Shown here: positions 33,701 through 45,700 of the stretch, in pieces
How positions within the stretch are numbered: position 1 is the stretch's first letter
Layout of the letters: each line of letters starts with the position of its first letter
Origin: Acanthaster planci
Taxonomy: Eukaryota > Echinodermata > Asteroidea > Valvatida > Acanthasteridae
Length of the DNA: 64,000 nt
Assembly: GCF_001949145.1 (NCBI RefSeq)
Contig: NW_019091639.1
Coordinates: 247,053-311,052 of the forward strand
Reading direction: 5' to 3'
Position numbers and translations under genes: made by a program
Notes under the pieces: generated by a model
Told to the model about the DNA's origin: nothing
Databases searched by the model: none
The model's input: only the letters and a program-made list of their open reading frames with translations

Positions 33701-36700
33701 TATGAAATGATTTAAATCTACACAATGCAATGTGAATTCAGAAGTGGAGCATGTGCATCAAGTTGGGTTGAACATAAATTTGTCGTTCCTCCTACTTACA
33801 CTTGTGAAAAAACAGAACAGTAGGGACTTTGTTGCCTATACAGGATGATTTATGTAACTAGTTGCATACAGTCCATGTATATCAGACGTTTCAATGCTAC
33901 TGCAGACTTCATTTTGCAATCAGTGCTAGTCAGAATAGGTGGATTTGAAAGTCTTTGCCTTGTTTTTTCCAGGCACCGTTTACTTCGAGAGTGGCGAAGA
34001 GAGATACTATCCTGAGGAATTACTCTCCATTGTCCTCAACAAGTCCAGGGCCCTAGCAGAGGAATTTGCCGGTAAGTTATACTTTGTTCACATTTTTGCT
34101 TCAATTATGATAGCCCTTGAATATGATTGGATCCTGTTACGAGGTTGATTAGAATTCATTTCAAGTCTTCATGCGATCTGATTGTGTTGTTGTGGTTCAT
34201 GTAACAGGGCTTGTCACAAACTTTGAAAATTCACTAAAGATGAAGTCATTTCAATACTTTGCTATATACATGTGTAATGCTGTAAACCAAAAGTTTAAAA
34301 ATAGCAAAGTAATTTCTACTTTGAAATGGCATGCTTCGTATCGCAGTTGTCGAATCTTGAACAATTTATTTATTGGTGACAGACATAATAGCAAATCATT
34401 TTTAAGAAAGTGAGATTTTAATGCAACATGGAAATGCTTGCTATTCTGCCCGTTTTCCTCGGATGCTTAGGAAATCAAACCTCAAGCCCTTGTAAAAAAA
34501 AGTCTGAACCTTAACTTGGCAGGAATTTTTCTGAAAAACTTTCTCGGATCCCCACATCATGTCTTCCCATTCAAGACACTTGAAGACAGTTTAACGAAGC
34601 TGGTGCAAGGTTGTATCCAAACCTTGTGTCTAGAGCTAGGTCTTGGTCTTTACCCATTGCTTATACATGCACAGAAGTTGACCACAGACATATTCGTAGC
34701 TCTGAAAGCCCATTTTTGGCATGTCTTGACAGGGCTGTACATTCCTGAAGCCGTCAAAATGTGTTGAAGTTCAGACTGATTTCGGCAGATTTAGAATGAA
34801 GTTTCACTTCTCTTTGTAATAGATACTGCAACCTATTTTGCTAGGAGATTATTGTGAATTTTTTTAAAAACAATTCTCTGATTCAGAGCAAAAAATCAAG
34901 GAAATCGTCATCACGGTCCCGCCATTCTTTAACCAAGCCGAGAGGGAATCGGTGATGTATGCGGCCGAATTGGCAGATCTGAAAGTACTTCAACTTATCA
35001 ATGACAACGCTGCAGGTAGGCACATCATTCATAGATAAGCAAAGGCAGTCTCACGGGGCTTCTAAAAGTGGTTGGTCCTCTGACAAAACCCTCCGTTTAA
35101 CACAGCAAACAACACACAAACTCTGTAAACTTTGTTTGCAGTAGTGATAGAACGGTAAAAATCAGTCATGTGCACGCTTACCTTGGCCTTCAAGTGTTAA
35201 CGACTTTACAGTTTACAACACTTTTACTATAACTGTTCAATTCTTGCCTTCCAACTTGCAAAATGGCACTGCTATGGTTGTGCAACCTTTCTCCGATGCA
35301 CTTGGTTGCATCTAAAGAGTTACAGTCTGTGTGATAGTTGGTACCTTTCACACCTCCCAACCTTTCTGTGTTGTCGATCCACTTTTTTGCATCATAGCTA
35401 CATAATTTTTCTGTCACTGTCAAATTTTTTTTATCTTAAAGTTAAACTTTTCAGTTACGGTACAGTTGCTCAAGTTTTTAATTTATACAGCTTGATGTTA
35501 GTTTCTCAACCCTATTTTCACAACTTCTGTTATAGTTGTGTAACTTTCTGGCCAATCTTCAATAATTTAAGCCTCTTTGTGGTGAAGTATTGATTTGTAG
35601 ATTGATACACTTTGTTCTTTGCTTGAAGGAGATAATGTCTCTTCGAACCAGATAGCTTTTATACTACATAAAGGAAGTCTGCTTTACTTATACATGTATC
35701 AAGAAACCAAGTCAAATGTTGTGCTTGATGCAAATCACAGCTGGACTAGACCTGGATTAGATCCGAGTACCAACTGAAACACATCTGAGAAACGACAACG
35801 TACAGTCTGCCCAAATGCTCACAGCACCAATCACTTTGAGACATAATCAGATTTGTAGTAACTTCAGTCACAGTTAATCAAATGTTTCTTTTCAGTGGCT
35901 CTCAACTATGGTGTGTTCCGCCGCAATGATTTCAACACCACCGTCACTAACGTCATGTTCTTTGACATGGGTGCTGGCAGTACCACGGCAACCGTCGTTA
36001 GTTACCAGGTCGTCAAGACAAAAGAGAAGGGCATTAGTGAGACCAACCCTCACCTGTTTGTCAAGGGAGTCGGGTAAGTAAGATGTCTTCCGTCAAGCAC
36101 GCCATGCAAACCCCCTCTTTTAGTGGATTCTGTCTTACAAGATCTCTTTAATCAATCCAGGCTAAATACAACAGAAGACACCAATATGTTCTGTTGCATT
36201 TTTAGCTGTTGCAGAGTACACTGTGTGACTTGATAATGCCCAGGGTGATGTTTATGTGGCACACAGCGCAATGCCACAAACTGAACTGTTGCATTGTGTT
36301 GTATTCAGCATGGTTCCTATTTCAGTTGTGTTGCATTTTGCAGCAATGAACAGGGTTCTCCTTTTCAGCTGTGATGCATTCCGTTGCATGCAGGAAAAAT
36401 GTGTTTTCAGCTGTGATGCATTCCATTGCATCCTGCAAAATTGTCATTTTCAGGTGTGATGCATTCCGTTGCATCCAGCAAAATTGTCATTTTCAGCTGT
36501 GATGCATTCCGTTGCATCCAGCAAAATTGTCATTTTCAGGTGTGATGCATTCCGTTGCATCCAGCAAAATTGTCATTTTCAGGTGTGATGCATTCCGTTG
36601 CATCCAGCAAAATTGTCATTTTCAGCTGTGATGCATTCCGTTGCATCCAGCAAAATTGTATTTTTCAGCTGTGATGCATTCAGCAGGGTTCTTATTTTCA

Positions 36701-39700
36701 ACTATGCTGCTTTCTTCTCAGAGCTGGCTCTAGCAACTTGTGACTCACTTTCAAAGAACGGGTCACATTTGTGGTTGCAGTGAATAAAATTCAAGAAAGA
36801 GGGTTTTCCTTCTGATGACAAGTTGTAAAGGTGTAGAAAGGGCAACTTGTAAATTTTGGATGCACCATTGATGGAGGGGATGCTTTGTTGTGTATTCTCT
36901 CTCAGGTTTGACCGCACTCTTGGTGGACTTGAGATTGATCTGCGACTCCGAGACCACCTGGCCAAGAAATTCAACGAAGCTGGTAAGACCAAGAAGAATG
37001 TCTTTGAGAACCCCCGAGCCATGGCCAAACTCTTCAAGGAGGCCAACCGCGTCAAGAAAGTGCTGAGTGCAAACGTGGATCACTTTGCACAGGTAAGTGA
37101 ACAGAATCACAATCAGATTGGGTCACCTTTGAACCTGACTGAATCTAGCCATTAAGTCTGTTTCTAGCCACTGTGACTTACGAGGTCAATGTTTATCTCC
37201 AGTTGCCTTGGTATGAAACACCTGAGCATATGTCTCCCCCCCCTGATGGGATGCCAGTCCATCGCAGGTTGCTTCCCAGCTTATGCTGGTCCCCATTTAT
37301 ACTCCTGGGTGGAGAGAGGCAAGCAGGGGTGAAGTGGCTTGCCCATGGACATGGCCTATGGCCAGCAGTTGGATTTGAACCCCTAACCCCCTTTTGACGT
37401 CACAGTGTGTCCTTGTGTGCAGTTTATTGTCACATTCAATCTTTATGTTGTCATTTCAACAATGTTCAGCATTTCTGTCTTTATGCTGGTGCAGATGTCT
37501 TTATTTGTGAAGCAAACGGTGTCTTTGATCTCACTTTAAAGGCATCAAAGTTCATTGTTTGATGACCTTTTATTCTCACTGTTTGGTCGACTCAGGTTGA
37601 GGGAGTTCTTGACGAAGTTGACCTTCGTGTGAAAGTTACGAGAGCTGAACTAGAAGAGATGTGTGGGGATTTGTTTGAGCGCATCGCTGGGGTTGTGGAA
37701 ATGGCATTGAAATCATCTGAGATGACCATGGTAGGTATGCACAGAGGGCACGAGTGCTGTAGTTGAGTACTTCATTCCTGAGTATTGAGATTGCTCACTT
37801 ACCACTCAAATCTGAGTTCTTTGCTGACCCAGTACAAGTGTAGATCTTTGAGTACAAGTTCTTATACTTCCGAGTAATGAGTAATGAGTATGAACACTAA
37901 CAGACTGGTGAGCACGTCTGCCAAGGTGCTCCCTTTTACCACTTTGCCAAACACTTGCCTTATGTCCGCAACTTCCGAAATCTTGCAATGAGAGATGTCA
38001 CTTCTCAGATTTGGTTACCATTGATTATGTTGTTGATGTTATCGGTTATTTTGATTTGTCTTATTATAATGCGATTGTTTATTGGTTTGATATTGATCAG
38101 TTTCTTTCATTCTTTACTTTGTCTCTAAAATTACAACTTTAATTCATGCTTTCATTAGCACTTGCATTGTGGGACATTTGAGAAATGTCGCCTTGGCCGT
38201 GTGATGAAGCTGTACATCTCCTTTAACATTGCACTGAGTTGAAACTTTTCTCTTTTGTCTGATGTTGTTGCAGGCTACACGCTGCTTATTTCATTTGCTG
38301 CCAATAGAAAGTTATTTTGACCTCTTTTGACATTTGATATTTAGATGTTACAAGCTAGATTTGCTTTTGATGTTCCTGGCTCGATATTTCTGCCCCCAGG
38401 GTGAGATTGACAGTGTAATTCTCGTAGGAGGAGGCACCAGAGTTCCCAAAGTCCAAGAAAAACTCCTCCAAGTCACAAAGAAGTGAGTAGTTATCAGGAA
38501 ACTCAAAGGAGTGTTAGAGGCATAAAGGTTACAGGCTGGATCAGATATGCGCTGTTGGAATAAGCAGGCAGATGATTTTTTTTTGGCCAAAACGAAATGA
38601 TTTTGAGAGTAAGATGTTATGAATAGCTGATTTCAAAATAACATTGGGAACTTGGAACGCAAAGTCAAGGTAAATAGTGTCTGGATATGACAAGAGTATT
38701 TTCCTGATATTTCTAAAATACTAACTTGCAGGAATATGTTTTACACTGATACTTGCACTAAAATTTGGAGAGATTTCCTGATATTACAAGACATATTTTA
38801 TGGGGTTTTGGTGTTGCAGGCCTATTTTAAAAAATAGCATTATTTGCAATCTGAAATGTATTTTTTTATATTTCAGGGGTGAGCTTGCCAAGAACATTAA
38901 CGCTGATGAAGCAGCGGCCATGGGCGCCGTCTATCAAGCTGCTCACCTCAGCAAAGGATTCAAAGTTAAGAAGTTTGTCATCAGAGATGCTAACTTGTTC
39001 CCCATTCAGGTGAGCGAATGTTGACAAATTCGCTTAGCAATCAAGGCACTGGAGCAGGGCATTTATTAACAGTCTGGACATTTTTGCAGATGTGAGTGAG
39101 AAGTTGAAATACGCAACCTAACACTTTTTCAGCATCAGGTGAATAAGTCAAGTCAAAGTTTGGGGGACGAAAGTGATCAAGCAGAATGATTATGTACCCA
39201 TCTGTTTAAAAACGCACCTACAATCACTTAACTAGCATCATCAGTCAGATATTTTGGTATTGATGTGCTCATCGCTTTCTTATCAGGCCTGAAAAAGATT
39301 CTCTGCGCTTTCCGAGAAATTGCTTTAAATGCAATGCGTCTTATGTGTAGGTGGAGTTTGAGCGTCACATGACTGATGATGATGGGTCAGAGGTCACCAG
39401 GGTGGTCAAGAGAACGTTGTTTGGCCGCAACAACCCTTTCCCACAGAAGAAGGTCATGACCTTCAACCGTCACATGACTGACTTCTCCTTCATCGTGGGC
39501 TACAAAGATCTGGAGAGTATCCTCCCTCCAGAAGATCTTGAGTAAGTGCAACTCATGATCTAGCACAGAAACTCGTTCTTGCCTATTACTTTAAAAGTAG
39601 ACATTCAGATGGGGGTTAAGTTTTCTTCTTTTGTCCCATTTGTTGTCACCAAAACTTTCTTTGCAGGTTTCCTTTGATCTGTGGTCACACAAAGGCACGT

Positions 39701-42700
39701 TCATTCACCTTCAATTCAAGAATAAGTGTGAATGATCGAGGAATTTTGTATCAGTTTTTTGGATCTATTTAGGGGCGAGAAAGGTTACGCCAATCCCCTA
39801 GGGGATGGGGAAGTATATTCAAATACGGTTTACAAGATATCAGGCCAGCTTCACTGTTTAGCAAAGTGGCTGCATTGGTAGGTTGTGCACTTGAACACAA
39901 CTCCAGAGGTTACGGGGTCCATGGTTGACTTCACTTCAGGTAGCCAATCTTACCTTGGCAACACAGTTGCTGCTTAAGCCAAGGTGCATTATGGGAAAGA
40001 GTTGATATGATATTGATGTGTAGACAGTACAGAGCAGAATATGTTTTTTGCGGGGTTACAAGGCTTAGCAGTTTCTCCCTTTTGTGGGCTCCACCCAAGA
40101 AGCCATTTGCGAGTAACCTTTGAACAAAATCTGGTACACTACGCTATCTTATTTCCCGTAAATATAACAATTCAAATTCTCCAGACTAAAGACCCTGTTG
40201 CTATACCTCATAATTCGGGCCAAGCTTTAATTCGTGTAGCGACCACCATCTCTGGAATGGACTGGTTCCTTTGTGCCCTTCTTATCCATTAAGAACAGTG
40301 TATGTTGCCAGGCGTCTCTTATGTAATTAAGTAAAAGCTTGCCCCTAATCACGAGGTATAGCAGCAGTGTATTTACAGTTTTTCTTGATAGACTTTTGGA
40401 AATAAGACAGTGTATGCATAGACCTTCAAAAAGTTGAAATCTGTGGGAACGTTTGTCTCAGAAGTTGCTCTTTATGTCCTCCTGAAATTGGAAGTGTGAC
40501 CTGTTGGCAATTTCAGATCATTTGGCCCAACTAACCTGACCACATACACACTGAAGGGTGTTGCTGATGCGCTGGAGAAACAATCAGGTGCAGAGCCCAA
40601 GGGCATCAAAGCACACTTCCGATTGGATGAGAGTGGGATACTGTTCTTGGATTCGGTAAGCATAGCCAATCAGATCCGTTGTCTCTTAGTTATTACTATG
40701 TAGGGGACTGTTTGTTCAATATCGGACTACATGCAGTTTCCCTGTGTATTTGCCAAACTTTCTTATATCCTTCTTGTCCTTGAAAAAATGAACAACTTTT
40801 AATTTGATTCATGAAAATTTGTTTGTTTTGCGTGTTTGATTAGTTGTTTGATGTTTTTCAAGCAGCCCTTGTGAATCAGCCAATTGATTGGTTGTTTGAT
40901 GTTTTTCAAGCAGCACTGTGAATCAGCCAATGGCAAGTTTGAGTGACTTGTTGAAAATCCCACATCCAGTAAGACTTCAGAAATCTAGCCTGAGATTTGG
41001 GCTCACCTAAGTCCTGTCACATGATCTAGATTTCGTAGAGATGTGCTTTTATGCAACAACAATGGTCTTCTTTCATATCATTACAACTCTACTTTGTGTT
41101 TTTCTCAAGGTGGAGTCAGTCTTTGAGAAGATGGAGACGGTGATGGAAGAAGTGAACGACACGGAAGAGGAACAGTCGACATTACAGAGTAAGCCGTTAT
41201 CTCATTCTGCTCGGTAGTGGCTAAGGAAGCAGTCATGGCAGCAAAGTTCCATACATGTGTGTCTTACTCCAAGCCCTAGCCTATTCTGTCATGTAGTTTT
41301 GTGAGGCTTCATTACGAGGGTTTGTCACACCCGAATACAAGCAGGGTCAGGGATTCAAATCCATTTCAGTGCTAGGCAAATGTTGTGTCCTTGGGCAAGT
41401 CAGTCTACTCCCACAAGCCTCTCTCCACCCAGGAGTATAAAAAGGGTGGAGCATGAACCAGCGCAGTATGATGTTGAGATGGTTTTGAGAATGGCTATAG
41501 GCTTGATGAGCAGGGGTAACAGTGATGCAGTGCATTGAGTAAGAGCTGGTAATGATGGGTGCATGTGAACTAAGCCCATTACACTAATGCCGCAGCAAGA
41601 TTGAAGTTTGTCTTGGCAATTCCAACGTGATCCAGTGTCATGAATGAATCCCAGGCTCTTAGATATCATTTTAGGCTCTTCTGTGGACATTTTCTTTCCA
41701 TAGAGTTGAGTAGCACAATTAGTCGGTTCTTCTCAGGATCGTCAGATGACAGCACAGCAGATAGTCCACCACAAGAGGGCGACAAAGCAGGGGAGAATGG
41801 TGCCATGGAGGAGGAGAAGGATACCAGTGAAACTGGTACTAGTGAAAGAGATAGCAGTGATAAGGACACCAGTGAAAAGGTAATGTTTATTAGAATAGCC
41901 ACATGGAAATTGAAGACCAGATTTTCAAGTATTCTTGTATAAAGATTTTGCTGTGTCTAAACTTTTTATGAAATGCATTGTTATCACAGACCAGTTGCAC
42001 ATGGTAGGGCTGTGTACAAGTTCTGTAAAAAAATCAGTGGAATGTTTTGTTTTTAACATATCATGGGAAATAAGTGTATATGTGACCCATATACCGGTAG
42101 ATTACTTACGATTTTGTGCAAAGATTGATGTATGTCAGAAATCTGCAATTGGCATTTACTTCAAAATGTGTAATGCATGGAGTCTGTATCTCGTTATGGT
42201 CCAGGGTAAATTTTCATTAGCTCATGGAATAGGAAATTCTGTTCTAGATGTTCAACTTGCCAGGGCCGGGACTGACAACAAATGTTGAGGTTGGGAGGGG
42301 GTTCATGGCTTCAAACATTAATAATCATTTCTGGTAATGACACCGAGGATTTCTCAAAAGTGCCCTAGGCACTGTAGCTCATAAGCCTGAAGAAACCTGT
42401 AGTGAAGAGACAATTAGAGGTGGGAGGAAAACCCCAGAGGAATATTCTGGGAAAAAACCCTCGGAATCAGGTAGGGACTGAAAACCCAATCCACATGTGG
42501 ACCGAGCCAGGATTCGAACCTGGACCGCAGAGGTGAAAGGCGAGGACGGAATCACTAAATGTGACTTTCGGTTTGTAATTGTTTACAGGATGCAACAGAG
42601 GGTCAAGAAACAGGAGAACCCAAACCAGCAGAAGATGAGAAAGTGGAAGACAAGGAGGCAGATGACACCAACGAGTCAACGGAAGGACAAACAGGGGAGG

Positions 42701-45700
42701 AAAAAGAGGAAATGAAGGAGCAGGGTGAGACGGAAGAGACGCAGGAAGAAGAGGGAGGCACGGAAGACCAGTCGGAAGGCGAGGCAGGGCAAGGAACAAA
42801 AGATGAGGCTGATTCAGGTGACAGCGATACCAAGGAGGCAAGTGAAACAGCTGAGGACGAGAAAGTTGACGGAGGAGAGGAGGTGAGTTGGGACAAGATT
42901 TCTGAAAAAAAAGAAGAGTTTTTGAATATGTGTAAATGAAAGGATGTTCATTTGCAGTTGTCAGGAAGTGGTCACTCTGAGCTGGTAATCTGAACATTTG
43001 TCTTCAGTTGGAATTTTTTGCTATGCTTTGAAAAGTGTCACCAAAAAAGTTATGCTCCATTTCCCTCTACCATATTTTGAATGGCAACTCTGAAGTACTT
43101 TTGGGGGAAGTTTTGGGAAAATGTGAAATAAAGAAAGAAAACCAGCGTCTGTTTTAGTTTAAATGAGGTGCAAAAAGCTTCAACAGAAATGCATTTGTGT
43201 CGCATTCCTAACAACATTGGCATCTTGGGCAAAAACGTCAAGGAGGGTTTGTGTCAGTGGAAAAATGTCAAGACGTTTTATGTAGGTGAAGTTAGGGTTC
43301 TTTTTTCATTATAATCAGATAGCCAGGTTTGAGGCGTGAGGAAAACTGGAAATAAATTCTTTGGGAAGTTCCCAATCTGGAACTAAGGTTGAAAAAAGTT
43401 GAAGACTTGTGTCTTATCAACATTAATTGATTTTCACACTGCATTGAAATTTTAAACATTCAACTAAATTTAGAGATTTTTTTTTACAGACGAGCAGTGG
43501 GGAGGAAAGCATAGACAGTGACGCCAAAGCAGACATTTTTGAGAAAGATGGGCAAGAGGAAAAGAAGACAGAGGACAGCAAGAAGAAGACGAAGAAAGAC
43601 AAGAAAAAAGACAAGAAGGGCAAAAAGGGCAAAGAGTCCAAGGAGGAGAAGAAAGAAAAGAGGAAGATTGCCAAGCCCAAGGTGATCACCATCAAGGAGA
43701 ACTTGACAGTAGAGACTCAGGCTCATGGCATCCCCAAACCCTCCAGAGAGTCTAGAAAAACATCCAGGAACAAGTAAGTGGTAATCATAGCATTGCACGG
43801 GGGAGCCCCCCCCCCAAAGAATGAAAAATTAAAACAAGAAGCCAGAAAAAATGTAAAAGAATTATAAAAAAAGAGATTGAAGGGAAGGAAAACCACCAAT
43901 TTGCTTGAAAAAAATTGAAATTAGCTGTCCACAGGACGTTCATCATGTTATATTTCTCTTACCGTACTTGAGACATAATCAGTTGCCATTGAGATTCAAC
44001 AGCAAGGTACAGGCAGCATGTACGTGTGCTGACATCTGCTCATATGTTGTGTGCATCTAGCATAGCTCAGGTAATGCCATTCATTATCACACGGGCGTGA
44101 GTGGAACACAGAATAATGTAGCGCGTCTGTGTCCTGTATGCCATGAGGATTTATCTTCAAGCCAAGTTGGTATACAGTATTCGTTATAGGGGCCTTTGTG
44201 CACAAAGGCATCACCTTTGAATTTACAGTAAATTTTGCATTTGTGCTTTTTAACGTAAAAATAGTGCAGTTAGAACAATGTATTATGCTGGCTTTGACAC
44301 GGACCGTGCAGCACAGTTATTTGTCACACTGCTTGTTGCTAAGGATCGACCAATCAGAATTCAGAATTCAAGTTTGACTGAAGATAAGGGCTACCATTCT
44401 CTGAACTGTTCTGAGAGAATATTCATTAGTGTATTTGACTTGTTTGATGAGGATCTTCGTGTGTGCACCTTGTAAAACAGTAAAAATACTGACAAGCACA
44501 TGATGAAGAATGGATCAGGAAAAAATCGTCTGTTATTCATGAATATGTATGAGGCACGGTAATACAGCGCAGCTTCAATATGAAATGTGAAGCTCCAGTA
44601 CTTACCAACACTATGAAAATAATGATCGGTGTTGATGTCTTGGATGGTGTAAGTAGAGCCTATGCAATACTGGGATGTAGGGATCTGCCCCTGCCATTAA
44701 GTATGGTTTTGATCACCACTGTAGAGATGGTAACGCAGCATAAACTCCTGCTACTGCATGGATTCTGTAGTTTTAAATTTGTAAACAGCGTTCAATTTTT
44801 CTTTCTTTAGGTTAAAAGATCTGCAGAGGAAGGAAGAAGAACGTCTCGCTCGAGAGACGGCTCTCAACTCCTTGGAATCCTTCATCTATGACATGCAAGA
44901 TAAGCTGTATCAGGAGGACTATGAGACTTGCTCCACCGAGGAGGAACGAGAAGGCCTCCTGGGCAAGCTACGAGAGGCATCTGATTGGTTGTATGAAGTC
45001 GAGGATGATGCCCCGCACACCGTGAGTTGATGATAGCCAGATGTAGAATGGTTCCCTAAACCACTGCACTTGAAAGATGTGTAAACACAATCCAGCTGTC
45101 TGTTCACTCAGGCAGGGCAGGTGGTTTGAATATCAGGCGTTCCTGTGAACAACTCCAGCTGAAGTTTAAACACGCCTTTATCCCTATTGGTTTTGTTCAC
45201 ACTCACACAAACCCAGAGAAGTCTTTGGAGGCATACCGTGCATATTAAACTTGAAAAATATGAGGTTGCAGTGGAAATATCATACAAATACTGTTGTGAA
45301 TCGGTATTTGTAGCATTTGGCTGCTGTCAGAAGTTGGCTGCTCTATCTTGCCTTTTTGAAAATCACACCTTTTGATCAAAAATTATTCTGTCGGCAAGTG
45401 GTTACAAACACAGCAGTGGTTACCTATAGGTTTCACATAACCAGGCATTGTGTATGCCACTCAAGAAAAAGACCAATTAATAAATTGCCTTTTAATATTG
45501 AAAATCTAGATAGTTCCAAGTTACTTGCATTGACATAATTTGGGGTTTAAACGAATTATCCATGACTCTGCAAATCTGACCTTTGACACTTGAACTTTGT
45601 TCCCTAGATATTCCGGGATAAGATGAAGGAGCTAAAGAAGGCCACCAAGAGTTTATCCTTCCGCGTCAAAGAGCGCAGAGAGCGCCCTCAGTTGATCGGC

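Noticed and set aside
42467-42997. Minus-strand 176-codon open frame opposite the HYOU1 acidic exon
   Set aside because: Low-complexity Pro/Leu/Ser text produced by the Glu-rich coding strand and an adjoining SINE.
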